64,000 nucleotides of DNA from Novosphingobium sp. SG751A (GCF_013149295.1 NZ_JABGCB010000019.1:1-64000), one strand, 5' to 3'; shown: positions 44,747 to 53,860, counted from the stretch's first letter. Translations and numbers: made by a program. Notes: generated by a model not told the origin, from the sequence alone.

Positions 44747-45625
44747 ATGACGCAGCCCGAGACCCGTAACGATGGCATGCCCTATGCGATTGCCGCCTAT
44801 CTGATCTGGGGGCTGCTGCCGCTCTATCTGCGACAGGTTCATGATGTGCCGCCGTTCGAATTCGTGGGCTGGCGCACCCTGTTTACCCTGCCCGCCTGCG
44901 CGCTGGCGATCATCGTGCTGCGTCAGGGGGCGGCTTTGCGCGCGGCCTTGAGCGATGGACGCAAGGTGATGGCGCTGACGGCTTCTGCGCTGCTGATCGG
45001 GGCCAACTGGACAACCTATGTGGTCATGATCCAGCAGGGGCACATTTTTGCCGCCAGCCTTGGCTATTACATCAACCCGCTGATGAATGTCGTACTGGGC
45101 ACATTTCTCCTGGGCGAGCAGTTGAACCGCGCGCAATGGGTGGCGGTGGCGTTGGCAGCGGTGGGTGTGGTCATCCTGGCCTCGGGCGCGGCCGAAACGC
45201 TGGGGTGGAGCCTGGCGCTGGCGGCGACTTTCTCCGGCTACGGTCTGGTGCGAAAAAAGGCCCCGGTGGCGGCGCTGCCCGGCCTGTCGATCGAAGCGGG
45301 GATTCTGACCCTGCCCGCCGTGGCGATGATCGCGCTGGGCCATGGACCTTTGGGCATCACGCTGGGTCAGGGGCGGCCTGCGCATGACACACTGGTCGCC
45401 ATGTCGGGAGTGGTCACGGCGGTACCGCTGGTGCTGTTTGCCATGGCGGCGCAGAGGATGAATTATTCTATCCTCGGCTTTGTCCAGTTCCTCGCCCCCA
45501 CCCTAGTGTTCTTTCAAGGCCTGCTGCTGTTTCACGAGCCGCTGCAATCGGCGCAACTGGCCAGTTTCGTGCTGATCTGGGCCGCGCTGGCGGTATTCAG
45601 TTGGGACATGTGGCGGCGGCGGTAA
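44747..45625 (+). CDS. rarD: RarD-type EamA family transporter
   Basis: The 292-residue membrane protein has ten hydrophobic helices in two EamA repeats and starts in the RarD way (GMPYAIAAYLIWGLLPLY). The chloramphenicol-sensitivity name is historical; the substrate is unknown. I chose ATG 44747 because GAAAGGA lies close upstream. A bidirectional terminator follows, shared with convergent clpX. Confidence 0.9.
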   Translation: MTQPETRNDGMPYAIAAYLIWGLLPLYLRQVHDVPPFEFVGWRTLFTLPACALAIIVLRQGAALRAALSDGRKVMALTASALLIGANWTTYVVMIQQGHIFAASLGYYINPLMNVVLGTFLLGEQLNRAQWVAVALAAVGVVILASGAAETLGWSLALAATFSGYGLVRKKAPVAALPGLSIEAGILTLPAVAMIALGHGPLGITLGQGRPAHDTLVAMSGVVTAVPLVLFAMAAQRMNYSILGFVQFLAPTLVFFQGLLLFHEPLQSAQLASFVLIWAALAVFSWDMWRRR

Positions 45626-45639
45626 GGGAGTAAACAAAA

Positions 45640-45667
45640 GGGGCGGTGGCCATATCGGCCCCGCCCC
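45640..45667. terminator. Bidirectional terminator between rarD and clpX
   Basis: GGGGCGG-T-GGCC pairs with GGCCCCGCCCC (11 bp with one bulged T). The plus strand continues TCTTCTTT and the minus strand TTTTGTTT, so the hairpin can end both transcripts. Confidence 0.8.
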
Positions 45668-45693
45668 TCTTCTTTATATCGGTCAGCCTGAAA

Positions 45694-46950
45694 TCAGGCC
45701 GCCTCTTCCTTGCCTTTGAGCACGCGGACAGGTTCCTTGCGGCCTTCGACCACATCCTTGTCCACCACCACTTCGGCAATGTCATTCTCGGTCGGCAGGT
45801 CGAACATCGTGTCGAGCAGCAGCCCTTCGACGATCGAACGCAACCCGCGCGCACCGGTCTTGCGCTCGATGGCCTTCTTAGCAATGGCTTCGAGCGCATC
45901 GTCGGTGAAGGTCAGCTTGACGTTTTCCAGATCGAACAGCTTGGCATATTGCTTGATCAGCGCATTCTTGGGCTCGCGCAGGATCTGTACCAGCGCGGGA
46001 ATGTCGAGATCATTCAGCGTGGCGATCACCGGCAGACGACCGATAAATTCGGGGATCAGGCCGAATTTCTGCAGATCTTCCGGCTCAGCCTTCTGCAGCA
46101 GTTCGCCCACCTTGCGCTTTTCCGGATCGGCGACATGGGCGCCAAAACCGATCGAACGCTTTTGCAGGCGGTCGGCAATGATCTTTTCCAGACCCGCAAA
46201 GGCGCCGCCACAGATGAACAGGATGTTCGTCGTGTCCACCTGCAGGAATTCCTGCTGAGGATGCTTGCGTCCGCCCTGCGGCGGCACGCTGGCGGTGGTG
46301 CCTTCCATCAGCTTGAGCAGAGCCTGCTGAACACCCTCGCCCGACACGTCGCGCGTGATCGAGGGGTTTTCGGCCTTGCGGCTGATCTTGTCGATTTCGT
46401 CGATATAGACGATGCCCTGCTGCGCCTTTTCGACATTATAGTCGCTGGCCTGCAGCAGCTTGAGAATGATGTTCTCCACGTCCTCGCCCACATAACCGGC
46501 TTCGGTCAGCGTGGTGGCGTCGGCCATGGTGAAAGGCACGTCGAAAGTCTTGGCCAGCGTCTGGGCCAGCAGCGTCTTGCCCGAACCGGTGGGGCCCACC
46601 AGCAGGATGTTCGACTTGGACAGTTCAACGTCGCCGCCCTTGCCGCTGTGCTTCAAACGCTTGTAATGGTTATGCACCGCCACCGACAGCACGCGCTTTG
46701 CACGGTCCTGGCCGATCACATAATCGTTGAGCGTCTCGAAAATCTCGCGCGGGCTGACCACGCCGCCATCGCGCTTGCCTGCGATGCCGCCCTTGGTTTC
46801 CTCGCGGATGATATCATTGCACAGTTCGACGCACTCATCGCAGATGAACACGGTCGGGCCCGCGATCAGCTTGCGCACCTCATGCTGGCTCTTGCCACAA
46901 AAGCTGCAGTACAGGGTGCTCTTGGCGTCGGATCCGCTCAGTTTCGTCAT
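45694..46950 (-). CDS. clpX: ATP-dependent Clp protease ATP-binding subunit ClpX
   Basis: The 418-residue AAA+ unfoldase has an N-terminal C4 zinc finger (CSFCG, then CDECVELC), Walker A GPTGSGKT (about 117-124) and the ClpP-docking loop region typical of the family. I chose ATG 46950; the longer frame begins at TTG 46962. It unfolds tagged proteins and feeds them to ClpP, whose gene ends 127 bases upstream, so clpX likely has its own promoter as well. Confidence 0.97.
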   Translation of the reverse strand: MTKLSGSDAKSTLYCSFCGKSQHEVRKLIAGPTVFICDECVELCNDIIREETKGGIAGKRDGGVVSPREIFETLNDYVIGQDRAKRVLSVAVHNHYKRLKHSGKGGDVELSKSNILLVGPTGSGKTLLAQTLAKTFDVPFTMADATTLTEAGYVGEDVENIILKLLQASDYNVEKAQQGIVYIDEIDKISRKAENPSITRDVSGEGVQQALLKLMEGTTASVPPQGGRKHPQQEFLQVDTTNILFICGGAFAGLEKIIADRLQKRSIGFGAHVADPEKRKVGELLQKAEPEDLQKFGLIPEFIGRLPVIATLNDLDIPALVQILREPKNALIKQYAKLFDLENVKLTFTDDALEAIAKKAIERKTGARGLRSIVEGLLLDTMFDLPTENDIAEVVVDKDVVEGRKEPVRVLKGKEEAA

Positions 46951-47077
46951 GCTTTTTCCCAAATGGCCCGCGTGGAGCCTGACAATAATGCCAACCTAGC
47001 CACGCGAGCGCCAAATTCAATACCCCCGATGGGCACCATCCCAAGCTGGAACAATGTCACCATCGCGGGTTTCATCA

Positions 47078-47743
47078 TCAGGCCGTGGCGCCATCCGCAT
47101 CGGGGCGACGCTCAAACACCTTATCAATCAAACCAAACTTGAGCGCTTCATCAGCCTCAAGGAAGGTATCGCGATCCATGGCGGCCTCAATCTCTTCAAG
47201 ACTCTTACCCGTGAACTTCACGTAAAGATTGTTCATCCGGGCGCGGATGCGCAGGATTTCGCGGGCCTGAATCTCGATATCCGACGCCATGCCCTGCGCG
47301 CCGCCGCTGGGCTGGTGGATCATGATGCGCGCGTTGGGCAGAGCGATTCGCTGCCCCGGTTCGCCCGCGGCCAGCAGAAAGCTGCCCATCGAGCAGGCCT
47401 GACCGATGCACACGGTCGAGACCTTGGGCTTGATGTACTGCATCGTGTCATAGATCGACAGACCCGCCGTCACCACGCCGCCGGGCGAGTTGATGTACAT
47501 GCTGATGTCCTTGGTCGGGTTTTCCGATTCGAGGAACAAAAGCTGGGCCACGATCACGCTGGCCATATGATCTTCGATCTGGCCGGTGACGAAAATGATG
47601 CGTTCGCGCAGCAGGCGCGAATAGATGTCAAAGCTGCGCTCGCCCCGGCTGGATTGCTCCACCACCACCGGGATCAACGCGCCGGTCACGGGATCAACAC
47701 TGAATTTGCCCTGAGCATCGTTGCGTCCGAACAGATCGATCAT
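47078..47743 (-). CDS. clpP: ATP-dependent Clp protease proteolytic subunit
   Basis: The 221-residue serine protease has catalytic Ser in ACSMGSFLLAAG and His in IMIHQPSGG, with the Asp further on. The start at 47743 (MIDLFGRNDA) is fixed by AAGAGGAAA just before the ATG. It forms the barrel with ClpX. The usual upstream neighbour tig is separated from it here by the oppositely oriented carotenoid oxygenase gene. Confidence 0.97.
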   Translation of the reverse strand: MIDLFGRNDAQGKFSVDPVTGALIPVVVEQSSRGERSFDIYSRLLRERIIFVTGQIEDHMASVIVAQLLFLESENPTKDISMYINSPGGVVTAGLSIYDTMQYIKPKVSTVCIGQACSMGSFLLAAGEPGQRIALPNARIMIHQPSGGAQGMASDIEIQAREILRIRARMNNLYVKFTGKSLEEIEAAMDRDTFLEADEALKFGLIDKVFERRPDADGATA

Positions 47744-47898
47744 GAAATTTCCTCTTTGTCTGCCACGCCTATGTCGCGTCTCGCGCCGCAATGTTCAAGT
47801 GGCTTAACCCCACCCTGAACGATCAGGGACTGCTTTTGGGTTAATCTTCTCCCCCCGGCATGGCCTGTAATGGACAATGATGCCGGTCATTTTTGCCA

Positions 47899-47950
47899 TT
47901 TGACCCAGATCAGGTTTGACCCGAGGTTCGGATATTATATGTATAACATA
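47899..47950 (+). promoter_or_regulatory. Promoter/operator region of the carotenoid oxygenase gene
   Basis: Two TTTGACCC direct repeats (47899-47906 and 47915-47922) lie 16 bases apart. The second contains a TTGACC -35-like box at 47916-47921. The following AT-rich stretch holds a perfect inverted repeat TATGT-ATA-ACATA (47938-47950), which overlaps possible -10 boxes. This looks like an inducible promoter with an operator; the regulator is unknown. Confidence 0.45.
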
Positions 47951-47991
47951 CAAAATGCCGTCACGAACGGTCCGAACCGGAGAGGAAAAAC

Positions 47992-49464
47992 ATGGCCCAT
48001 TTCCCCGACACCCGCAGCTTTACCGGCATTTTACGGCCGGTCCGGCTGGAATGCGACATTCTGGACATGGAAATCGAGGGCGAAATCCCGGAATCGATGA
48101 ACGGCACGTTTCACCGCGTCCATCCTGATTCGCAATTTCCCCCGAAATTTGCCGACGATCAGTTTTTCAACGGCGACGGCATGGTCAGCCTGTTCCGTTT
48201 TCGCGGCGGCAAGGTCGATTTCAAGCAGCGTTTCGCCCATACCGACAAGTTCAAGCTGGAGCGCGCCGCGGGCCGCGCCCTGTTCGGCGCCTATCGCAAC
48301 CCGCTGACCGATGACGAAGAGGTCAAGGGCCAGATCCGCTCGACCACCAACACCAATGTCATGGTCCATGCGGGCAAGCTCCTTGCGATGAAGGAAGATG
48401 GCCCGGCCCTTGTCATGGACCCGCTGACGCTGGAAACCGAAGGCTTCACCTTCTTCGACGGCAAGCTGAAGAACCAGACTTTTTCCGCCCATGGCAAGAT
48501 CGACCCTGTCACTGGTAATTTCTGCAATTTCGGCTATGCCGCCACCGGCCTGCTGACGCGCGACTGCTCGTTCTTCGAAATCGATCCGCAGGGCAATGTC
48601 CTGTACGAAACCTTCTTCGAGGCGCCCTATTATTGCATGATGCACGATTATGCGATCACCGAGCATTACGCCGTGTTCCATATCGTGCCCTCAACCAGCA
48701 ACTGGGACCGGCTGAAGGCTGGCCTGCCCCATTTCGGCTTTGACACCACGCTGCCGGTTTACCTTGGCGTGCTGCCGCGCGGGCCCGGCGTGACGCAAAA
48801 GGACATCCGATGGTTCAAGGCGCCCAAAACGATCTTTGCCAGCCATGTGATGAATGCATTCGAAGACGGTTCGAAGATCCATTTCGACACGCCCGAAGCG
48901 GTCGGCAATTGTTTCCCCTTCTTCCCTGACATTCACGGCGCGCTGTTTGATCCGATGGCCGCCCGCCCGTTCCTGACGCGCTGGACGGTCGATCTGGCCT
49001 CAAAGTCGGACGAATTCCTCAAGGTCGAGCAGCTCTCGAACTGGATCGACGAATTTCCCCGCATCGACGAACGCTATGTCGGCCAGCCCTACCGCCATGG
49101 CTATATGCTGGTGATGGACCCGGAAATGCCGGTCGATTTCCCCGGCGCGCGGGCCTCGGGCTTTCGCATGAACCGCATCGGCCATATCGACCATGCGACC
49201 GGCGCGCAGGACAGTTGGTGGGCAGGCCCGCATTGCATGATCCAGGAGCCCTGCTTCGTGCCCCGCAGCCCCGATTCGCCCGAGGGCGATGGCTGGATCA
49301 TCGCCGTGGTCGACAATCTGGTGACCAACTATTCCGATCTGGTCGTGCTGGACGCGCAACATCTGGAGGATGGGCCGGTGGGCCGCGCCAAGCTGCCCTT
49401 CCGCCTGAAATCGGGCCTGCACGGCAATTGGTGCGACGATCGCAAATATGCCGCTTTCGCCTGA
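47992..49464 (+). CDS. Carotenoid cleavage oxygenase family, lignostilbene/resveratrol dioxygenase type
   Basis: The 490-residue protein is a non-haem Fe(II) seven-bladed beta-propeller. The four iron-binding His are at 167 (SAHGK), 218 (MMHDY), 285 (ASHVMN) and 477 (LHGNW). Phe59, Tyr101 and Lys134 correspond to the residues that hold the 4-hydroxyl of stilbenes in Novosphingobium NOV1 and Sphingomonas LSD. It probably splits the central double bond of hydroxylated stilbenes to aldehydes, a step in lignin breakdown. No signal peptide. AGAGGAAAAAC precedes the ATG. It has its own promoter and terminator and stands between tig and clpP. Confidence 0.9.
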   Translation: MAHFPDTRSFTGILRPVRLECDILDMEIEGEIPESMNGTFHRVHPDSQFPPKFADDQFFNGDGMVSLFRFRGGKVDFKQRFAHTDKFKLERAAGRALFGAYRNPLTDDEEVKGQIRSTTNTNVMVHAGKLLAMKEDGPALVMDPLTLETEGFTFFDGKLKNQTFSAHGKIDPVTGNFCNFGYAATGLLTRDCSFFEIDPQGNVLYETFFEAPYYCMMHDYAITEHYAVFHIVPSTSNWDRLKAGLPHFGFDTTLPVYLGVLPRGPGVTQKDIRWFKAPKTIFASHVMNAFEDGSKIHFDTPEAVGNCFPFFPDIHGALFDPMAARPFLTRWTVDLASKSDEFLKVEQLSNWIDEFPRIDERYVGQPYRHGYMLVMDPEMPVDFPGARASGFRMNRIGHIDHATGAQDSWWAGPHCMIQEPCFVPRSPDSPEGDGWIIAVVDNLVTNYSDLVVLDAQHLEDGPVGRAKLPFRLKSGLHGNWCDDRKYAAFA

Positions 49465-49476
49465 GGCATAACAGAG

Positions 49477-49510
49477 AAGGCCCGCTTCCCTATCCGGGAA
49501 GCGGGCCTTT
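49477..49510 (+). terminator. Rho-independent terminator of the carotenoid oxygenase gene
   Basis: A perfect 14-bp stem (AAGGCCCGCTTCCC with GGGAAGCGGGCCTT) with loop TATCC is followed by a short T-run. It starts 13 bases after the stop codon and may also serve convergent tig. Confidence 0.88.
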
Positions 49511-49531
49511 CATCAGGCCGAAGCCGGGCGC

Positions 49532-51055
49532 TTATTCAGCAGCCGGTTCTTCCACAGCCTTCTTCTTGGCCGGAGCCTTCTTCTTGGGAGCGGCCTCAGC
49601 AGCTTCCTCGCCCTCGGCAGCAGCCTTCTTCTTGGGCGCAGCCTTCTTCTTGGCGGCAGGCTTTTCTTCGTGGTCGTGCCCATGGTCGTGATCGCAATCC
49701 GGACCATGAACGTGGCCGGTTTCGCCTTCTTCGGCCTCGATGGCGGCCTGCAGCTCTTCCTTGGTCACTTCGCGGGTCGTGACTTCGGCCTTGTCGAACA
49801 GGAAGTCCACAACCTTCTCTTCATAGAGCGGCGCACGCAGTTGGGCGGCAACCATCGGTTCGGACTGGACGTATTCAACGAAGCGCTGACGGTCTTCCGG
49901 GCGATACTGCTGCGCGGCCTGCGACACCAGCATCTGGAATTCCTGGGCGGTGATTTCCACGCCATTGGCCTGGCCGATTTCCGACAGCAGGAGGCCGAGG
50001 CGCACACGGCGCACGGCGATCTTACGATAGTCTTCCTTCTCGGCTTCAATTTCGGCCAGAGCGGCGGCGGGATCTTCCTCGCGGCTGGCTTCCTGGGTCA
50101 ACTGTTCCCAGATCTGGTTGAATTCGGCTTCGACCATGCTGGGGGGCACGTCGAATTCGGCGCCATCAGCCAGAATGTCGAGCAGCTGGCGCTTCATCTG
50201 GGTGCGTGTCTGACCTTCGGTCTCGCCTTCCAGCTGACCGCGCAGCAGGCCCTTGAGCTGATCCAGATCGGTCAGACCCAGGCTCTTGGCGAATTCGTCG
50301 TCGATCACGGTTTCACCGGCAACCTTCACCGACTTGACGGTGATGTCGAAGGTGGCTTCCTTGCCGGCGAGGTGAGCGGCCTGATATTCCTCAGGGAAGG
50401 TCACGGTGATGACCTTCTCGTCGCCAACCTTGGCGCCGACGAGCTGTTCTTCAAAGCCAGGGATGAAACGGCCGGCGCCGATTTCCAGCGCCGCGTCTTC
50501 GGCCTTGCCGCCGTCGAATTCAACGCCGTCCAGCTTGCCCACGAAGTCGATGATCAGCTGGTCGCCGGTTTCGGCTTCCTTGCCTTCTTCGGCGTCGTTG
50601 AAGCGCTTGGCCGACGAGGCGATGCGGGTGACGGCTTCATCAACGGCTTCGTCCTTGACGGGAACGACCAGCTTTTCCAGCTTGAGACCCGTCAGGTCCG
50701 GGGCCGAGATCACGGGCAGCACTTCGAGGCTGACGGTCAGCTCGGCGTCCTTGCCTTCTTCATAGCCTTCGCCCAGCGCGACATCGGGCTGCGTGGCGGG
50801 GCGCAGAGCGTGGTCAGCGACCAGCTTGTCCAGCGCTTCGCGGATGGTCTGCGAGAGCACATCCTGATGAACCTGCGCGCCGAAGCGCTTCTTGACCAGA
50901 TTCGCGGGCACCTTGCCGGGGCGGAAACCGGGCAGCTGCACCTGGGGAGCGATCTTGACGACTTCGCTCTCGATCTTTTCGGCAATGAAGCCGGCGGGGA
51001 TCGTCACGGTGAAGCCGCGCTTCAGACCCTCATTGGTGGTTTCGACAATCTGCAT
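49532..51055 (-). CDS. tig: Trigger factor with a His- and Lys-rich tail
   Basis: The 507-residue ribosome-bound chaperone has an N-terminal ribosome-binding domain with GFRPGKVP (about 43-50), an FKBP-type isomerase domain (about 155-240, starting GDQLIIDFVGKLDG), and a C-terminal chaperone domain to about 445. An unusual tail of about 60 residues follows: GHVHGPDCDHDHGHDHEE, then repeated AKKKA/PKKKA units. E. coli trigger factor is 432 residues. The tail may bind metal and RNA; this is inference. The start is 53 bases after the tRNA-Leu gene on the same strand. Confidence 0.96.
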   Translation of the reverse strand: MQIVETTNEGLKRGFTVTIPAGFIAEKIESEVVKIAPQVQLPGFRPGKVPANLVKKRFGAQVHQDVLSQTIREALDKLVADHALRPATQPDVALGEGYEEGKDAELTVSLEVLPVISAPDLTGLKLEKLVVPVKDEAVDEAVTRIASSAKRFNDAEEGKEAETGDQLIIDFVGKLDGVEFDGGKAEDAALEIGAGRFIPGFEEQLVGAKVGDEKVITVTFPEEYQAAHLAGKEATFDITVKSVKVAGETVIDDEFAKSLGLTDLDQLKGLLRGQLEGETEGQTRTQMKRQLLDILADGAEFDVPPSMVEAEFNQIWEQLTQEASREEDPAAALAEIEAEKEDYRKIAVRRVRLGLLLSEIGQANGVEITAQEFQMLVSQAAQQYRPEDRQRFVEYVQSEPMVAAQLRAPLYEEKVVDFLFDKAEVTTREVTKEELQAAIEAEEGETGHVHGPDCDHDHGHDHEEKPAAKKKAAPKKKAAAEGEEAAEAAPKKKAPAKKKAVEEPAAE

Positions 51056-51108
51056 GATAATTCAACGCCTTCCCAACTCGCAACTGTCGCTTGCACGGGG
51101 CGGAAGAC

Positions 51109-51193
51109 TGGTGCGGGCGAAGGGACTCGAACCCCCACATCTTACGATACTGGTACCTAAAACCAGCGCGTCTACCAATTCCGCCACGCCCGC
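51109..51193 (-). tRNA. tRNA-Leu (anticodon TAG)
   Basis: The 85-base gene has a long variable arm as expected for leucine. The acceptor GCGGGCG pairs with CGCCCGC, the anticodon loop is TTTAGGT giving TAG, and CCA is encoded. It reads CUA and related CUN codons. Its 3' end is 53 bases before the tig start codon. Confidence 0.96.
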
Positions 51194-51439
51194 ATGAAGA
51201 CGAAGCTACGTCAAATTCAGATGGGGGGCCTTAGAGAGCTTGGACCAAAAGGGCAAGCACCCAAACGCAGATCTCGCGCAAACCGCGTATCCGCACCGCC
51301 TTTGGCCGCACCCAAGCCCTCTCCAAGCCCACCAAGCGGCATTTTAAACCGTCCAGCAACGGGCGAGCAACACGCCAAGCCTACCTGCGGATCAGGCCCG
51401 AGACAACAAACCATACGGGCCAACAAGCAGGAGGTAATT

Positions 51440-51850
51440 ATGCTTCATGTGTTGCTGGCGGCGGCGCTTGCCGGAACCGCCACCCATGCCGAAACGCTGT
51501 CCTATCGGGAAAAGGCGATAGAACTGCATTACAACGCCCATATCGAATTGCACACGGTGGCGATGGGCGCCCATGCCCCTACCCGCGGCCATGAACGCTC
51601 ATGCCATTGGCAAGCGCGGCTGATCGTCGAGCGACGCTTGGGCGATGGTGCTTTTATAAGCCGCCTGCCCATCGTCAAAAAGGCGAATGGGTCGCTGTAC
51701 GGCCCATGCCATGCCGACAATCGCCATGTGAAACAGGCGGCAAACCGCGCTATGGGCGATCTTAATCTGGCCCTGCGCGAGGCGGCGCGTCAGGACCGCC
51801 TCGTCGTTCTGGCCGAAATCGAGGCGACCCATTCGCGAGCCACCCAATAA
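51440..51850 (+). CDS. Small exported protein of unknown function
   Basis: The 136-residue product has a short signal peptide (MLHVLLAAALAGTATHA) and two Cys, at 55 and 90, that could form a disulfide in the periplasm. The N-terminal half is rich in His. I do not recognise a family. The start is supported by AGGAGG six bases before the ATG. It ends two bases from the convergent sppA and faces away from tRNA-Leu over 246 bases with no other visible gene. Confidence 0.65.
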   Translation: MLHVLLAAALAGTATHAETLSYREKAIELHYNAHIELHTVAMGAHAPTRGHERSCHWQARLIVERRLGDGAFISRLPIVKKANGSLYGPCHADNRHVKQAANRAMGDLNLALREAARQDRLVVLAEIEATHSRATQ

Positions 51851-51852
51851 GC

Positions 51853-53745
51853 CTAAAGCGCCAGCCAGCGGGCCAGAACCATCATCCACGAACGGGTCTG
51901 GCCCGTCGGGCCGGCCCTCGAGGCCCCCACCTCGCATTCCAGACAATAGGCTTGCGCCCCGCGCACCGCCATCAACCGCTGTGCCCCCACCACTGCGGAG
52001 GCCAGACGCGCCCGCTGGCGCTGGGTCACCATGCCCACCCAATCAGCGGCATCATCATCACCGGCCTCATTATCCTGCGCCCCAAACTGACGCAGGATCT
52101 GATCGACCGGCCCGACCTCATCGCCCAGCCAGACCGCATGCCACGCGCCATCCTTGATCCCGGCGCGCCCCGCCGCATCGGCCAGCGCGGCATCCAGCCC
52201 GCCAAACCCATCGACCAGCCCGATCTGATGCGCGGTGCCGCCATCCCAGACGCGGCCCTGCGCGATACGGTCCACCTCCTCGGGCGTTTTCTTGCGTGAG
52301 GCGGCGACCAGACCGACAAAGCGGCCATAGCCCGACTCAATATTCGCCTGCAAAATCTGCTCGATCTCCGGCGTCAACCCGGTCAGCACATCGGGCTGAC
52401 CGGCCAAAGGCCCGGTGCGGACACCATCGCCCTTGACGCCCCAGCCCTCAAGCGCACGCTCGAAACTGGGGATCACGGCAAAGATGCCGATCGAACCGGT
52501 AATCGTACCGGGCTGGGCAAAGATCTTGGCCCCAGATGTCGAGACCCAATAGCCCCCGCTGGCCGCGACATTGGCCATCGAGATCACCACCGGCACCCCG
52601 CGCGCCTTTTGCCGCAGGATGGCGGCGCGAATGGCCTCCGAACCCGTCACCGACCCGCCCGGCGAATCCACCCGCACCACCAGCGCGGCCAACTTCTTGG
52701 TCGAAGCAGCATCGATCAGCTTGGCGATCCGCTCGCCACCTGCGCTGCCGGGGCCTGCCTTGCCATCGGTGATTTCGCCCGCCACCGTCACCACGCCGAT
52801 CACGCGACCATCCTTCTTGTCCGGATGGCCCGCCAGCCACGCCGCCAGCGTGGTATGGGCAAAACTGCCCGGCGCGGGCACTTCATCGCCCGATTTGTCC
52901 TCGCCCGCGATCTTGGCGATGGCATCGCCCCATTGCGCCCGCGTGCCGATCTTATCCACCAATCCGGCCGCCAGCGAAGCCTTGGCCGCATCGCCGCCCG
53001 AGGCCTTGAACCAGCCCACCGGATCGGCCACCACCTTATCCACCTGCGCCTTGGGCCGTGCCTTCAACACATTCTCGCGCCACTGGGCAAAGATCGTGTC
53101 GAGCAGCGCCTTGCGCGCAGCGCGCGAGGGATCGGACATCGAATCGCGGATATAGGGTTCGACGAAATCCTTATATGTCCCCACGCGGAAGACATGGGCC
53201 GAAATCTTCAACCGCTCCAGCAATTTGGCGAAATAGAGGTTCTGCCCGCCCAGCCCCTCGACATAGGCGCCGCCCAGCGGGTCGATCCAGATCTCGCTGG
53301 CATGCGAAGCGATCAGCAACCCGCGATCCCCCAGCATCGTGCCATAGACCAGCACAGGCTTCTTCGCCTTGCGCACGACATCCATTGCATCGCCGATTTC
53401 AACGGCATGGACAAAGCCCGCGCCGCCGAATTTGCTCATGTCGATGGCCACGGCCTTGATCTTTTCATCTGTGGCCGCTCCGCGCAGCGCGCGAATCACA
53501 TCGCGCTCGCGCAGCTCCGGGTCGCCCACATTGCCCGTCAGCACGCTTTGCAGATCGGTCTTTTGCAATTCCTCGACCACCGCGCTCTTCATCTCGATCA
53601 GAAGCGCACCCTCGCGCAATTGCGGAGCCGCGGGCCGGGCCGAGAGCGCGGCATAGAGCGAGCCGAAAAACAGCAGCAGCAAGGCCAGCATCAGCCCGTC
53701 CTTGATGGCCACCAGCAGCCGCCACACCGATTTTGCAAAAGCCAT
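51853..53745 (-). CDS. sppA: Signal peptide peptidase SppA, 67-kDa type
   Basis: The 630-residue membrane protease has an N-terminal helix (about 18-36) and two tandem S49 domains. The catalytic Lys lies in RVGTYKDFVEP of the first domain and the catalytic Ser in NVAASGGYWVS of the second, the usual SppA layout. It degrades cleaved signal peptides in the membrane. I chose ATG 53745 with GGAGAAG just upstream. The last 60 residues extend beyond the usual end and are not recognised. Confidence 0.93.
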   Translation of the reverse strand: MAFAKSVWRLLVAIKDGLMLALLLLFFGSLYAALSARPAAPQLREGALLIEMKSAVVEELQKTDLQSVLTGNVGDPELRERDVIRALRGAATDEKIKAVAIDMSKFGGAGFVHAVEIGDAMDVVRKAKKPVLVYGTMLGDRGLLIASHASEIWIDPLGGAYVEGLGGQNLYFAKLLERLKISAHVFRVGTYKDFVEPYIRDSMSDPSRAARKALLDTIFAQWRENVLKARPKAQVDKVVADPVGWFKASGGDAAKASLAAGLVDKIGTRAQWGDAIAKIAGEDKSGDEVPAPGSFAHTTLAAWLAGHPDKKDGRVIGVVTVAGEITDGKAGPGSAGGERIAKLIDAASTKKLAALVVRVDSPGGSVTGSEAIRAAILRQKARGVPVVISMANVAASGGYWVSTSGAKIFAQPGTITGSIGIFAVIPSFERALEGWGVKGDGVRTGPLAGQPDVLTGLTPEIEQILQANIESGYGRFVGLVAASRKKTPEEVDRIAQGRVWDGGTAHQIGLVDGFGGLDAALADAAGRAGIKDGAWHAVWLGDEVGPVDQILRQFGAQDNEAGDDDAADWVGMVTQRQRARLASAVVGAQRLMAVRGAQAYCLECEVGASRAGPTGQTRSWMMVLARWLAL

Positions 53746-53860
53746 GTCTTCTCCGTTGTCTTGCCCGCCCACCCTACGAAGGATTTGCCCAACAGAGAAG
53801 TGGACAAACGGCCCTTTCCTCTTGAGCCGGGCCGACCACAGGTTTAGAGCGCTCTCTTCA

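Noticed and set aside
45646..47142. A 498-codon plus-strand frame opposite clpX
   Set aside because: It is antisense to an unmistakable clpX and has no family pattern of its own.
49532..49720. Frameshift or read-through as the origin of the trigger factor tail
   Set aside because: The tail has an ordered His block then regular KKKA repeats with normal codon use, and it ends at a stop just before the shared terminator. It looks like a genuine extension.
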